Source: Albugo candida
Lineage: Eukaryota > Oomycota > Peronosporomycetes > Albuginales > Albuginaceae
Length of the DNA: 64,000 bases
NCBI GenBank assembly: GCA_905220665.1
Contig: CAJNAR010000158.1
Span: 62,001-126,000, forward strand
Direction of reading: 5' to 3'
Below, in pieces: positions 20,299 through 32,932 of this stretch; within the stretch, counting starts at the first letter, position 1; every line of letters starts with the position of its first letter. The notes beneath the pieces were generated by a model, which saw nothing but the letters and a program-made list of their open reading frames with translations, had not been told where the DNA came from and made no database searches. The position numbers and the translations under genes were made by a program.

Positions 20299-20882
20299 AT
20301 GAGCGGCCGACCGTATGCCCGACACGATGATGGGTCTCGGGGCAGCGCAACAGATATCATCGCAATGCATCCGCATACTTTCCAGATTCGATTGTGTGCT
20401 AGTGAACGGTCCAGATCAATAGCAATTAGATGTATTATGGCTCGACGGCGTCGAAAAGAAACAAATTGGCGTAAACTACTCATAATGCGTCACACAAAAT
20501 CCGAAGCTGAGCTGTCAGTAGCAAGCGACCAGTGCACTGGAGATGAATCGAAAGAAAGCGTTGATATCAAGATGGAAAACCCCGGGAAAATCACAGATTA
20601 TCGTGGAGCGAAAGAGTGTGGTGATGAGCATGACAAATCAAAGGAACGTTTGGCGGTAAACAAATTGACTACAGTGATTTGAATGATTCTTTCTAAGCTT
20701 TCTCATAGTTTCTCAGAGATCAATTAGAAAACCTAACACAGCAAAAGCATCAGAGATTTGCAGAGCTAAAGGAAATTTTGGTAGAAGAAGCGAAATCAAA
20801 GAAAAAGCGAACAGAAGGTAATGCATCACACACCAACAATAACGCTATCAATACAAAAGATGCGACATCGCTCAATATTTGA
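20299..20882 (+). CDS. Small coiled-coil protein, 2 exons, unidentified
   Basis: Exons 20299..20655 and 20709..20882 give 176 residues; the GTAAAC donor and TCATAG acceptor keep phase 0. The N-terminal half is basic (IRCIMARRRRKETNWRKLL), the middle acidic and Ser-rich, and exon 2 encodes a charged helix likely to form a coiled coil (FLRDQLENLTQQKHQRFAEL then KEILVEEAKSKKKR). An ATG at 20173 in the same frame would add a hydrophobic leader but would overlap the start of YKT6 on the other strand, so 20299 is preferred. Divergent from YKT6, 109 bases apart. No family recognised. Confidence 0.5.
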
Positions 20883-21041
20883 TATCAAAAGCAATCACAA
20901 ATAATGTGCTTTTTCAAATGTCTTGTTTTGTGGAATTCACGCTGTCACGTGATCACACAAAACGACCTTCTATAGATGTACTAATATAATGATATAATTA
21001 TCCCATGAAATATTGTGACTCATCGTGCACTGACAGTGCGA

Positions 21042-23080
21042 ATGCTGAGTCTCTTGCCATCTGATGCACCTCAAAAGCAGTCACCGTCAATTGGTCCCTT
21101 TTCATCCAGACGATGTACCGACTCCAATTCGACAAGTTCCGCTGCTTCAAGCACGAATGAACGCCTGCGTTCAGTCTCTGTAACAAAAAAGTATCCAGTA
21201 GCCAGCCTAAATTCTACATTTTCATCGATAACTGCACACTGTGCATCAAATGGAACAGGTCGTACGGCTCAAAAAGTAATAGGCGAGTACGAGCTTGGAA
21301 AAACAATTGGCAAAGGAACGTTTGGGAAAGTATGTCTTGGAAGACACATACTCACTGGTGAAAAAGTGGCAATCAAGATTTTGGAGAAGAGTCGGATCGT
21401 GGAAGTAGCAGACGTTGAGCGTGTCTCTCGCGAAATTCGAATTTTAAAACGAAATCGTCACATGAATGTCATCCAGCTTTACGAGGTCATCGATACTTCA
21501 GCCAGAGTATTTTTGATCATGGAATATGCCGACAATGGAGAGATGTTTGACTTCATAGTAGCTCATCAACGACTACCGGAATCACTTGCGGTATGCTTAT
21601 TCCAGCAGCTACTTCATGGTATTGCTCATGTGCACGGTAACGACATTACCCATCGCGATCTAAAGCCAGAGAATATTCTTTTACAGACTTGCAAGGCGAG
21701 CACAACAGGTTATTTACTCAAGATTGTTGACTTTGGATTAAGCAACACACACGAAGAAGGACGGCTACTCAAAACAGCATGTGGCTCACCCTGTTATGCT
21801 GCACCTGAAATGATACAGGGGAAACTGGTGAGATTTCTCTCATCATTCTGTTATGACGACTCAATTGATCGATAGTAATGACTTGCAGTACGTTGGACCT
21901 AGAGCTGATGTCTGGAGTACGGGCGTTATACTATTCGCAATGGTATGCGGGTTCTTACCATTTGAGGATAGTAACACTGCGATGCTATACAAAAAAATCT
22001 TGAATGCAGAGTACCAGCTACCGTCCTTTTTGTCTAATGTGAGGACATTTGCGGCTTTACTGCCATAAAAATCTCGATCTGACTCATTTTCACTATAGCA
22101 AGTCCAGGATCTGATTAAATTGATTCTAGAAACAGATCCAGATCGTCGATGCTCAATCGAAATGATACTACGGCATCCTTGGGTCGCCAAGGCGCATCAT
22201 TTCGTTCCGCGTGAGCAGTTATGTCAGGATGAAGCAAGTATAGTCAGTGCTGTCTTTATGGAATTGAAGGCTCTGGGAATTAATGCCGAACAAGTGCACA
22301 AGGATATTCAACGAGGATTGCATAATTCTCTGACAGCATCGTACTTCCTTATGTACAGGTGCGGCTACAATCCTTTATTTATCCCGATACTGATTATCTT
22401 TGCGTAGAAAGGTCACTCGAAATGCTGTCACACCTTCCGTGAAACAGAAAGATGATTCAAAAATCGATAATACTTCGGCAAAGCCAGAGCCTGACAGCTT
22501 GAATGCCGGAATTCGCAATGAGTTGCTCGCAAAGACACCAATACCTCCGCGGGCTACAGATATCGGCAAAGTACATATACTGGCGGTACAGGAGCCCACA
22601 AAGCCTGATACTGGTCATCGAATACGCAAATTGTTTCTTCCATTTTCTCAAAAAACATCGCTAGTTGCAGGATCATCAAAGCAGCAAGCTGTGACGTCGA
22701 TTGTGCCTCGACCCCCGGCAGACAGGAATGCATCAGAGAACATTGATCGACGAATCGCAATTGTACCGAAATCTTTTGTTTCTCGATCAAAGCATAGCAA
22801 AAAGAACGCAATGGTGGTATTGAAACCAGTGTCCTTTATTTCCAAAGCTGCTACTCTATCTCCAGTTACTTCCCATATCGATGATACCATTGCTATATCA
22901 AATTGCATGCCGTGCGATTCTAATATAGATACAGCAAATGCTGGCGTATACAGGCACGCAGGAAGGCAATATAAGTGTCCCAGTCGTGCAAATCACCCTG
23001 TTGCAGAATCACATAAACAATCAAGTCAGCTGTCTTCCAAGGAAGACGAGGTCCGGCATGGATCCGAGTATGAAACGTGA
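21042..23080 (+). CDS. AMPK/SNF1-related (CAMKL) Ser/Thr protein kinase with UBA-like domain, 4 exons
   Basis: Exons 21042..21827, 21889..22038, 22099..22358, 22408..23080; 622 residues. Kinase domain from about residue 82: glycine loop IGKGTFGKV, VAIKIL lysine (~112), HRDLKPEN (~204), DFG (~230), and activation loop LLKTACGSPCYAAPEMI whose Thr corresponds to the LKB1-type site, so activation by an upstream kinase is likely. Then YVGPRADVWSTGVILFAMVCGF (split by intron 1) and HPWVA. After the catalytic domain a UBA-like helix set (around LKALGINAEQVHKDI) matches SNF1/MARK/BRSK kinases. The C-terminal 220 residues are Ser/Lys-rich with no clear KA1 domain. Subfamily cannot be fixed by eye. Confidence 0.9.
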
Positions 23081-23242
23081 TCAGGCGAACAAACAATCGT
23101 ACGGGAATATGAGTTGATATAGAGAAATGCGTTTATGTCTGTGTCACAAAAGTGTATATCAAGTTTTGGGCTAAGAGTTATTGTTTTATAGAAAATAGGA
23201 TCTCCTTGACGCATATGGGTCCGAAGCACTCTAGAGATCGCA

Positions 23243-24433
23243 CTATTCATCCAAGATCTCAAATCTCTTGAACTTGGGAGGTACTTCTCCGCCAGAATGC
23301 ATATCCAGATCGCTCATCCGTGGCGTCTCTCCCTTCATCGTGCAGCTTCCCGAATTCGGACTGTTGCATTTCTCATCGGCCGAACCACCAGCCTCTTTCA
23401 GCTTTGCGAGTGTTTTTGCCAATAACTTCTCTACCCCTTTATTGTTCGGGTCTAAACGGAGAGCTTCAGCAAAGTCATCCGATGCACCAATATATTTTCC
23501 CCTTTGAAACCTGGCTATCCCGCGTCGCATCCATCCTTTAACGTATGCCGGATCTAGATTGACTGTATGCGAGCAATCATCCTCAGCATTGGCGAAATTC
23601 CTTAATCTGAGATGTACCATCGCTCGATTTGCATACACAATCGGACTAGAGCTATCAAATGTAAGACTACGATTATAATAGAGAAGCGCCTTGTCCATTT
23701 CTCCAACTTTGTAGAATTCGTTTCCCTTGTGTTTTTCTTCATCTGCGTAAATCCTCTTTTCTTCAGATGCCAAAACATTGATTTCAATATAGGCGGGGAG
23801 TGAAGCCAATTCCTTCTTTCGGTCTTCCTCTTTCTTCCGTAATATCTCGTGCTGTTTCACTCCTTGTTCTTTTCGAATCAAATCATCTTCATCGATTTCT
23901 CTAAGAGCTTCCTCTACATCATAACGTTGCCACGAGCGGAAGTCGGATGCATGGATCGCCCGTTCTTGAGTCTTTTCAGTTTTGGCTCGACTGTGTTGGA
24001 GATGAGTAAAATCTTCTGGATGATCACCTTCTTGCTCACAGTTGCGCACAGGTGGTACAAAACAATTCCGTGGTTTTGAGGTTCTCATCTCATCCAGTAG
24101 CTTAGATGATTGCATCTTTTCCATCCAAGATGTTAAGTCGTCGACTTCTTCCTGTACATGATACTCTGATGGCTCACTTTTCATCTGGAGAATTCTACTA
24201 CGTTCATTTGGGGGTAACATCGACAGAATTTTTCTCTCCGTAAACTTTTCCAAATGAGGATACCGGCCTTCGGTTCCGCTCTTCAGCGTCCATAATATCC
24301 CTTTCAACTCATCCAGGTCCATGCATTTATTGATGTAATCATAGTCGAGCATACATACGTCGATATGTTTCTTCTTACGATTGTGCAAACAGAAGTAATC
24401 CACGTCGACATCTTGTGCTACTTTACCGGCCAT
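23243..24433 (-). CDS. SPAG1: SPAG1-like TPR protein (axonemal dynein pre-assembly factor)
   Basis: 396 residues in one exon from ATG 24433. N-terminal block with FCLHNRKKKHIDVCMLDYDY, a central acidic/basic linker containing FRSWQRYDVEEALREIDEDD, and three TPR repeats beginning EEKHKGNEFYKVGEMDKALL, YANRAMVHLRLRNFANAEDD and GWMRRGIARFQRGKYIGASD. This order matches SPAG1 (DNAAF13), a cytosolic co-chaperone for outer and inner dynein arms. A functional copy implies motile flagella, i.e. zoospores. The short C-terminus ends KFKRFEILDE. Convergent with the kinase gene. RPAP3-type proteins are the main alternative; the N-terminal block favours SPAG1. Confidence 0.8.
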   Translation of the reverse strand: MAGKVAQDVDVDYFCLHNRKKKHIDVCMLDYDYINKCMDLDELKGILWTLKSGTEGRYPHLEKFTERKILSMLPPNERSRILQMKSEPSEYHVQEEVDDLTSWMEKMQSSKLLDEMRTSKPRNCFVPPVRNCEQEGDHPEDFTHLQHSRAKTEKTQERAIHASDFRSWQRYDVEEALREIDEDDLIRKEQGVKQHEILRKKEEDRKKELASLPAYIEINVLASEEKRIYADEEKHKGNEFYKVGEMDKALLYYNRSLTFDSSSPIVYANRAMVHLRLRNFANAEDDCSHTVNLDPAYVKGWMRRGIARFQRGKYIGASDDFAEALRLDPNNKGVEKLLAKTLAKLKEAGGSADEKCNSPNSGSCTMKGETPRMSDLDMHSGGEVPPKFKRFEILDE

Positions 24434-24703
24434 GGTCGCCAATTGGTGACTTTACAGTGACCAGACGCCGACTAATATTCAGTCTCACCACATTAATGAG
24501 GGAATAGCTCCCCATGATCGCTATGGTGTAATGTGAAATGGTCGTACATTATACCTCACATCAAAAACGTGATAGTCAGTTGACAAATGGTCGATGTGTC
24601 ACAAGTACCATGCTTCTGCATATATTCAGTTTGACGTGATAGTACACCGTAGAAGCAGACGTAAGAGCTCAAGCGACTTGCTGCGTCTTAAGAAGGCTCT
24701 GAG

Positions 24704-27560
24704 ATGGGAACAACTGACGAACTGAGGGAAAGTACAACAACATATCATAGCTTGGAAAATGGCTCTTGCATATTGGCAGACAGAGACGAGCAGGAGTACC
24801 ATACACAAAATTTATCACCATCTCAAGCTATCCCGTACCATCCTCCTGTGATCACGAATTTCAATTATGACACGTAATTATCACAAGGAACACCGTAATT
24901 CCTTCGTCTGCTTATGTGTTATTACTATATGATAGAGCTTTTCGTATTATGACAGAGCGCCGGCTTCGACGACGCTACCGAGGAATATACAAGCAGGTAG
25001 CAGTGCAATATACATGAATGGTATCATCCCTCTGAAATGTCTTAATCACAGTACTCGTTCGTTTGGAAAGCTATGACGTGGTTCCTAGTCTTTTATATCC
25101 TCATTGTCTTCGCAACGGTTGCATTCGAAACAGATGACCTAGAACGTGCGTGATGAAGCTGTTGCATACTGAGACTCTTTTCTAGACGATTTTTTTTGTA
25201 GCTACCGTTGCAAATGATTTCAATCGAGCAAAAGTGGAGAGCTACGCAATTTTTCTCTTAGCTGTCGCAATTGTCGCTCTGATTGTGAAGGTGATGCATC
25301 AGCCAGCTGATCTGATTAAATGCAAAATATCCTAACAGACTTATGTATCTAGGTTGCTCTGGTGATACGTTGGCTGATTTACTGGATTATTATTGCGGGA
25401 GGATTTATGTTTCTTTTTTCCGGAAGCCCCAGATCACTATTCTGGATAAGCCACCAGAACGATACTTCAAAAAGTAATCGACGCTTTATCATTTTGATAG
25501 TTCTTGCCGCATTAGAGATTGCGACATTATTTGTATACTTTGTCACACATTGGATTTATCCACGTATGCTGCATACCAATAGAATCAACGCAACTCGATG
25601 GTGGCAAGTAAAGCGCAGCCCTTGCTATAGCAGCACGATAACATACAAATCAAAAGCGCGGATTTTGACCCGAAAGCGGAACAGCATCAGCTACGTCGGA
25701 GGATTAAACGCAAAACTAGAGCCTCATGGGTATGGGTACTGGGCAGATTCTTCGTATCACGGAGAGAGACTAAGTGGTAACTGGCAGAATGGTATTCCAG
25801 TTGGTCCGTTTCGAAGCTTTGAGCATGGCAGTGGATACTGCTTTGTGAATATTAGAATAGCATACTGCACGAATCGAGCAGAAAATAGTACTTCTGCAAT
25901 TCAATTCTTCCCGAAACATAGCCAACGAAGCCTCCAGTGGGGTGTAGCTAGCGTGGAATGCTCAGTATCCGGCGGGTTTTTCAAGTTTTTGCCAGAAGTG
26001 AAGCATCTAACGCCCTACAACACATCTGAAACAATGACGTCCGCTGCAGCATGCTTGACTGTGCTGAGGACGGCTGTAGATTGTGTCGTTTTTCAAGAAC
26101 CGGCGGAAGAATCTCCACCGGCAAATCAAATAGAAGGAAACATTCCGTCAATGCCTGATCACATTAAAAAGTTTTCGCATTTACATCACGAGAATTCGAT
26201 ACCACGGCTGATATCGCAGCCATGTTCGGTTGAATACGAAAGTAGTACAGAAAGCCGCACGACACGCATCGAATCTGGAAATGAAGCTCTCATCTTGCTG
26301 CATGGTTATAATTGCTCGATCGATTATGGAATCAATCGCCTTGGGCAATTGCTAGCCCTTGGCAACTTCCCCAGCCACATCCATCCCTTCGTCTTTAGTT
26401 GGCCAAGCGGCGGTGTACTTGCATATTTTCAAGGTCAGGCATGTCTTACCTATAGTAATTCCTATTGGAGCTGATTTGGGCATATTACTCAGCAAAAACG
26501 ATTGGCACCGAAAGCACCCGCACAGCTTATGACTTTCAGACTTTCTTACGTAGTCTTGTATCTGCTGGATATACAAAAATCAATATTCTGGGTCATTCCA
26601 TGGGTGCTCGAGTGTACTTTATTTGTCTCGAAAAAGGGCTTCTAGAAGATATATTCTACGTGAGTTGTTGATCTTGTCTCAGGCTTCTTATACTGATAAA
26701 GAACTTGTCAGACTCAAAGTGAATTACGCCTTGAAGATCCGATTTGCGGCACCAAATTCATGAAAGCCAAATTGTCCACACTCACATTTGTGAATCCGGA
26801 TTATGAGCGCAACGAGTTTGTCAAGATGGGTGGTACATACGATATGTCGCGATCCTATTGTGAAATCATCACACTCTATGCCGATGCGCTCGTGAGCACA
26901 CCACATGAGCCTGAGCTTTTCTCAAATTGACACGCGTTTGCTTTAGGATGGAGCTCTTTTTTACGCCGAAAACTTGACAAAAGAATCATTATTTGGACCA
27001 CCCAATTACTCCATGGGGAAGCGCGGAGATATGATGCATCGAATCTCTGCGACAGAAACGACACGGACGAAAAGAAAAACAAACACATCTCACGATTCTT
27101 CGTCCGAGTCATGGCATGCAAAATCCGTTGATGCGATTTTGAGGGTCAATCAATCTGGAAAGTTTGATGGTGTTGAAGCACTTGCAACAAATAACATATT
27201 GCATCTACAGGATTGGAGCGATGATGTGGATCGCTTCGACTTGCAGCATTTAAAACGATCGGGTGAGCAAGATGTCTGTGAGTATCTCGATATGGATGTC
27301 GTCGACACAACTTGGATGGATCAAAATGTGCATTCGATTCGACACAATTACTTCAATATCAATCCTTCCGTGGTATGCTCACTCTCTTTGTAGTCCTTCT
27401 ATCTTATACTTACAATTGACCTGCGTTATAGGTTGATGATCTTAGGACCCTGATCGTGAATAAACGTCGCGCTTCGACACGGTGTGGATTGATGAGGAAA
27501 CGGGAGGGAACAAATATATTCATATTTCTTGTTGCACCATCAATTGTGAAGAATGACTAA
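24704..27560 (+). CDS. Membrane-anchored DUF900-type alpha/beta hydrolase with MORN-like segment, 9 exons
   Basis: Model: 24704..24873, 24936..24996, 25052..25145, 25202..25290, 25353..26433, 26493..26659, 26712..26891, 26947..27372, 27432..27560; all phases agree, 798 residues. Soluble N-terminus, then hydrophobic segments around residues 85-103, 125-162 and 178-198. A MORN-like patch near 264-285 reads HGYGYWADSSYHGERLSG then NGIPVGPF. The hydrolase part has ALILLHGYNCSIDYGINRLG, FVFSWPSGGVLAYF, the nucleophile elbow INILGHSMGARVYF (Ser ~533), an Asp region in MSRSYCEIITLYADALDGAL and a His-containing end DQNVHSIRHNYFNINPSVVD. Substrate unknown; probably an ER or plasma-membrane esterase. 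A shorter start at 25073 is possible, but the upstream exons splice in frame. Divergent from SPAG1 by 270 bases. Confidence 0.8.
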
Positions 27561-28665
27561 AGTTGTGAGGAACGTTGCGTAATCCAATAGAATAAATGGA
27601 AATTAATCACGCTCACCAAAGCTTTCTACCCGTGTACTGTATGCATCACGACAATCTTTTTTCTTCTACGGATTCGTAACCGACAAGAATAGCGAGCGAT
27701 CATTGCTCGCCCGATTCAATTCGAAAAGACCCCATCTCTTTATCCGATCCTTGCAAGATCTTCAGTCACGCGCTGTTGTACAGGCTTCCATGTGTGTCTG
27801 GCAGAACGATCTCCGACCGGATGTGCGATAAGATGTTTCAATTGGTGAATTGGCTCTAGTTCGATCGTATGCAGCATATAATCAAAGAAATTTGGTCGTT
27901 TATTGTATACGTGGAGGTCAATGCCATACGAACACCAGGTTAACTCCTATATGCTGGGGCCAAGTTCATATCAGACATAACGCATGTTGTACGTCAGAAG
28001 AAGCCAAGCAAACTTTCCCGTATAGTTGAACAGCCTATCCTTTCAATTTGCTCTGAATGCTCATCATAATGGATAACCGCGCTTATCACCCTGAGATGTC
28101 CCAGAAAAACCTTGTTTGGATGTCAAAAAAGTCCATTTTGGAAGTTGAACTCGACCATTTCCTCTTGGTCTTGTGCAACTTTGTGTCTACTTATATCGTG
28201 TTTCTACGGTAACACTTCTAAATTTCTGTCAAACCGGTGTCCTTGCTCTGATCCAGCTAGAAATCAAGTTTGATCAGTGATATCTACAGAACTTCTTTTG
28301 AGTAGTCCTCCCGTGCCTCCATTGTGCATACTGCCCTGTAAATCTGGTGATGGCGACACGATATTCGACAACCCTTCTTTAAGCTTTCTGATTGTGCTGC
28401 CTTCTCTTTCTACCACTTCACCTCAACTGCATGACATTCTGATCAAACAGTTGCTACGGGGTTTAGATTGCAATGTGGGTCTTAAAAACTGTTAAGCACG
28501 CTATTCGAGAATTGTACATTCGTTTCACAAAACTGCTTGCATGGATCCGTCAGAAGCTTACAGAAAGGCAGCTATTTGTCTAGCAAGCAGACGATTCAAA
28601 CATATCAAGGAGTGAAGTTGTCACTCTCACAAAAAATAAAAGTTGACAAACACTACAATTAATGC
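27561..28665. other. 1.1-kb intergenic gap, no supported gene
   Basis: A 47-codon plus-strand ORF at 28069-28212 has a hydrophobic C-terminal half (HFLLVLCNFVSTYIVFL), and another open stretch at 28277-28495 starts only at GTG. I could not join them in phase. They may be remnants of a membrane-protein gene or chance. No RNA gene or repeat seen. Confidence 0.4.
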
Positions 28666-30108
28666 TTATCTAGGAGAAAGAAGGCGATTATAGGATCTCC
28701 TCACCGATAGCTTCCACAAGACGCCAATAGTGACAACCGCGAGGAGAGCCGGCACCACTCCATAATAGAAAATTACGACGAAGGTGCTTCTTGAGCTCAC
28801 TGAAGCATCCGATATCAATGCATCGGAAAGTGCTTTATCAAAGCCTTTAAATACGCCAAGTTCACTCATGCCGACGAATACCAAACTCATTGCTCCAGTA
28901 TGCGCTTTTGTGTTATTGTACAGCGCCACTATGCGTAGAACATCTGACGCAAGGCGCCGAATAGGAGGGTTGAATTCGCACGTAGACATTGATACTACGT
29001 AGCCCAGTTCATCACTTGCTTCGTTGCCGTGCCCGTAGTGAGGTATAGAGCTACAGAGTAGTTCACCGGATTGATCATCATAAACAAAAATACCCATTCC
29101 GCCACGATGTTGATGGCCAATCATCGACACAATTTCAACCTTTCGATCTGCATAGGTTTTATTCTTCTGACTCGACTCTTTGTTGTGACTAGTGTCAATG
29201 TGTTGACGTGTCGATAATGAATGCACACAGCCTGGATGGAATTCAAAATCACAGACTGGAATGTTATATTCGATATTTCCTTTGATTTCCAAGTCTCCGG
29301 TAGCGTCACAGCAAGTTGCTCTGAGAACTGGACGTGTCTCCGAAATGACCTCGCCATACAATATCGTATAGCGCAAGTAAAAGACGCTCTTCACGTGCGC
29401 GGTATCCATTTCCGCAAGCTGTTTTCTTTCCAAACAGAACTCCCCGTCTTCGCAGCATCTCAAGCCACCTGAATATGTGTTTATAGAGCATGCGGCGTTC
29501 CGTTCTTCCATCAATTGGGCATTACAGGTATGATTTGGAAATATCATACCATTGATATGCCCATTTCGAATTGTGTCCTCTGACGTACAAGGACACTCCA
29601 GACATTGGTGAGCACGGAAAGTTGACATATTTCGGGTGTTGATCACGTGAACATTTACAATCCACTCATCTTCATCAGGTAGGGTGACGGAAGCGTATGG
29701 GAATGGATAATTTTGCGGCGTTTCACGTGATTCAGTACCAGCTCCAAATCGAAAGCCCTTCCCAGACACCATTGCGCCTTTGCTTTCATTTTTGTTGGTA
29801 CGAAAAGCATAAGCGGATCCAATGACGTAGTGATGCAAATACGCTTCTGATACTGAAACTGGACGAGTCTCCTGCTTTCCATTGTTCTCAATCAGCTCAA
29901 CGACTTCCGCCTTAAATTGATAAATTGCGATAGGGCCTTTTGGAATGGGAACTTTTTCGAAACGATTGGCAACTTCACCCATTTTCAGTTCGATTGATGG
30001 ACTGAGTGCGGAAAAACGCTTCATCGCTGGTACATCCTTTCCTGAAACCCATCCTACAATTCCAGCAAACGAGATCGAAGCTAAAAGAAGCGATTTTTGC
30101 GGTCGCAT
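28666..30108 (-). CDS. SURNod19 (stress up-regulated Nod 19) family protein, secretory with C-terminal TM
   Basis: 480 residues, single exon. Signal peptide MRPQKSLLLASISFAGIVGWVSG, an extracellular domain with many cysteines (AHQCLECPC, GGLRCCEDGEFC, RATCCDATGD) and several sequons, the family's GHQHRGGMGIFVYDDQSGEL block with GELLCSSIPHYGHGNEASDE after it, and a late hydrophobic helix (VVIFYYGVVPALLAVVTIG) with a short basic tail. The His-containing GHQHRGG segment recalls the copper monooxygenase-like fold this family is thought to adopt, but activity is unproven. Known in plants and oomycetes. A CCATTCAGTTTTC element 30 bases upstream resembles an oomycete initiator. Type I membrane protein, likely cell surface. 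Confidence 0.82.
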   Translation of the reverse strand: MRPQKSLLLASISFAGIVGWVSGKDVPAMKRFSALSPSIELKMGEVANRFEKVPIPKGPIAIYQFKAEVVELIENNGKQETRPVSVSEAYLHHYVIGSAYAFRTNKNESKGAMVSGKGFRFGAGTESRETPQNYPFPYASVTLPDEDEWIVNVHVINTRNMSTFRAHQCLECPCTSEDTIRNGHINGMIFPNHTCNAQLMEERNAACSINTYSGGLRCCEDGEFCLERKQLAEMDTAHVKSVFYLRYTILYGEVISETRPVLRATCCDATGDLEIKGNIEYNIPVCDFEFHPGCVHSLSTRQHIDTSHNKESSQKNKTYADRKVEIVSMIGHQHRGGMGIFVYDDQSGELLCSSIPHYGHGNEASDELGYVVSMSTCEFNPPIRRLASDVLRIVALYNNTKAHTGAMSLVFVGMSELGVFKGFDKALSDALISDASVSSRSTFVVIFYYGVVPALLAVVTIGVLWKLSVRRSYNRLLSPR

Positions 30109-30567
30109 TCCAAAGTTATTTACAGTCTAACGAAGAAAGAAAACTGAATGGACAGTAACGACTGTATTACAGATTTAATTTCATGTTTTATGAGACGAGA
30201 CTGTGCAACTGTGCATGGCATTGATATATAATGTAAGCCTATCAGCGAAGAGTTTCTATTGTTAGTGTTACACCGATGCTTACTTCGTCTTACATTGCAT
30301 GCTTAAGTATATATATACACTCGATGTGACCGTTTGCGGGCCGAATTGGCAAACCTTGAGTGACTTAATATCATCCAGCATTGACGGTATGTCATAAATT
30401 CCTACAGGAAATTGTCGACTTCACTTTGATGTGACTCAGCATCGTTTTTAAACTCAAAGTCGCTTAGGGTGAAGCACAGTGAGAAATGTAACAAGCGATT
30501 CTTCTTGCGATTAAGTCTCTTCCTACACGAAAATTGATATTTAGTACAAATGCACGTGTGGCGGCCG
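30109..30567. other. Intergenic between SURNod19 gene start and NSF stop
   Basis: 459 bases, AT-rich, with a short TATATATACA run near 30308. Holds the SURNod19 promoter, including the initiator-like element at about 30138-30155. No gene seen. Confidence 0.4.
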
Positions 30568-32932
30568 TTATTTCGTGCCAAACTTTGCGGCGCAGTCCAA
30601 AAACTGAGCGGCCGAGATAGTTTTTTCGTTCGATTGATTTAGATCCTCTTTGGCCATTTCCGCGATCATTAAGAGCTTTTTGACCGATATCGGATGATCA
30701 GACATGACTTCTAGAACTCGCGATTTATCATTATTGTCCATCGGTAATTTGATGTGAGAGAATACAGCATCCAGTTCTTCTTTTTCACTTAGTTGTGGAA
30801 CTTCCAATGATACGTCAAAGACATCAGACAGTTCTAACGCTTGAAGAGCGCTAATATCTGATGTTATACCGATAACAGCGAGCTTTCTTCCGATGACAGG
30901 GACCGGATTCCGAATCATAACCATAAGTGCTTGTAATACTTGATTTGAAAAGCGTGGACCAACGCCAACATAGTCCATGAGACGCTCCATATCGTCGAGA
31001 ATGATGATGCTTAGCGGTGAACGATACGCTTCTTCAAACACATTGCAGATGTGAAAGCTCTTGGCTGTTTCCGCGCGTGCAAGTAATTCAGATGCTTTGA
31101 TGAGACGAATGAGAGGAAATTCACTTGAAACTGCACAAAATGTTGCTAGCGCGGTTTTCCCTGCTCCACGTTGCCCGTGAAGAAGGACGGACATCAGAGG
31201 CGTCTTCTCGTTCGAACGTACTTGCTCAATAATACGACAAAGAGCATCCCTTACATCTATAAACATCTGGCCGTATGGGATCAATCCGTTTTGGTAGTAT
31301 AAAGATAACTGGTCACTCGGAGCGCCAAATTTCGGCTTCACTTCCTCCAACGCCAACTCGAAGTCTTCCATACAAATTTCTGGCTTAAAGTTGGTCATCG
31401 CGTGAAAGGTTTTTCCGTCAGTTCCACGTGAAAGTGCATGTGCTGTTGCGGCCCGAACCAACCCTTCTAGTTCAGCCCCCGAAAAATTCTTTGTACGATG
31501 TACCATATTTCGATAATCTGGTCCCAATGCTGCCAGCTTGGCTTCGTCAATGCCTGAGTCCAAGTCGGCAAGAACTTGATGATGTAAAGCTCCTTGTTCT
31601 CTAGCCCGTTCCGTATGAATCTTGAGTATTTGTGCACGACCTTTTTCGTCGGGTAAATTGATCTCAATTTGCACCTCGAGACGACCTGGCCGCATCAGAG
31701 CTTCATCCAGCATATCCTACGATGACAACATGTAAGCAAAATTTAATAGTTATAAAGTTACTGCTAAGTACCTTTCGATTCGTCATCCCGATCACCAACA
31801 CATTATTCAGACTATCCACACCATCGATCTGGGTCAGCAGCTGATTCACGACGCTATCACCAACACCCGTTCCACCCTGGCTTGATCCACGCTGCTTGCA
31901 AATTGCGTCGATTTCATCAAATATAATGATATGGACGTCACTTTCATCTCCCAGTTCTTGCTGATCTTGTCTTGCATCCGCAAAAAGCTCCCGAACTTTG
32001 CGTTCCGATTCACCGACAAACTTGTCGAGAATTTCGGGACCATTCACCACTTTGGGTTCTTTCGCTGTCAAAGCTTGTGAAATCTTTCTCGCAATCAAGG
32101 TTTTCCCACAACCGGGCGGACCATATAGCAGCATTCCACGCACGTGCTTAATACCAAGTTTCTGAATAACATCCGTGGGAAAAAGACGAGAAGCAAAAGC
32201 ACGACGAAAGATATCATTGAATTCTTTATCAAGGCCACCAATTCCAAGTTTCGAAAAATCAAAATCTGGTTTGAAAACAGTTCGGACTCCTCCACTTCCT
32301 TGATTTGTTAGCTTGATGGGAGCTTCCTTAGCTTTTGTGAACTTTATCACCGTACCATCCATCAGAGATCCCAGCGACGGAGCGAGCGAATTTGTGCGCG
32401 ATATCTCATTTGAGTCAAGATTTATTGGCTCAGTAGCAGTGCACTGCAGCCTCAAAGGCACACCATTCCATCCGGCAACCAAAAGCTGACCAATTCCAAA
32501 AATTTGATTGGTGAATTGAGACACCATTTCTTTTTTCAATTCTTCGCAGTCAATCGAACGAGGTTCATTGGATTGTCCTTGCGTCAAAACCTGCTGAATT
32601 TCAAATGCGATAGAGCCGAGTATGCATTTTTGTGTAGAAATGTCGTAAACTGAGACATGACATGCTTGGTTCAATGGAAGTCCCGCGCACATTCTCTGCA
32701 TCGACCCTACCGCCAGCTGCCCGGGCTGAATCTGCTTTTGGGGCTTCGCTGCGAATACAAATTTACGATTTACGTAAATGTTCAATCCATGCGCTTTGAG
32801 ATCTTCTTTAGTGACAAATCCGCGAGGCGCTTGTTTCACTAAAGCCATAAAGTCGTCAAAGTTCACATAGACGCAATTTGAGAACGCGAGAGAATTTGAT
32901 GGAAGACCGCACACATTTAATTCGAACGACAT
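30568..32932 (-). CDS. NSF: N-ethylmaleimide-sensitive factor (NSF/Sec18), 2 exons
   Basis: AAA+ ATPase that, with SNAP adaptors, disassembles SNARE complexes. Exon 1 32932..31772, exon 2 31716..30568; the 55-base GT-AG intron falls inside TNRKDMLDEALMRPGRL. 769 residues. N-domain first, then D1 with GPPGCGKTLIARKI (Walker A), HIIIFDEIDAICKQRG (Walker B) and the arginine-finger region MRPGRLEVQIEI; D2 with LLHGQRGAGKTALA and IIILDDMERLMDYVGVGPRF. Motifs and length are standard, so it should be functional. It is convergent with nothing nearby; its start lies 88 bases from the RING-H2 gene stop on the same strand. Confidence 0.95.
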
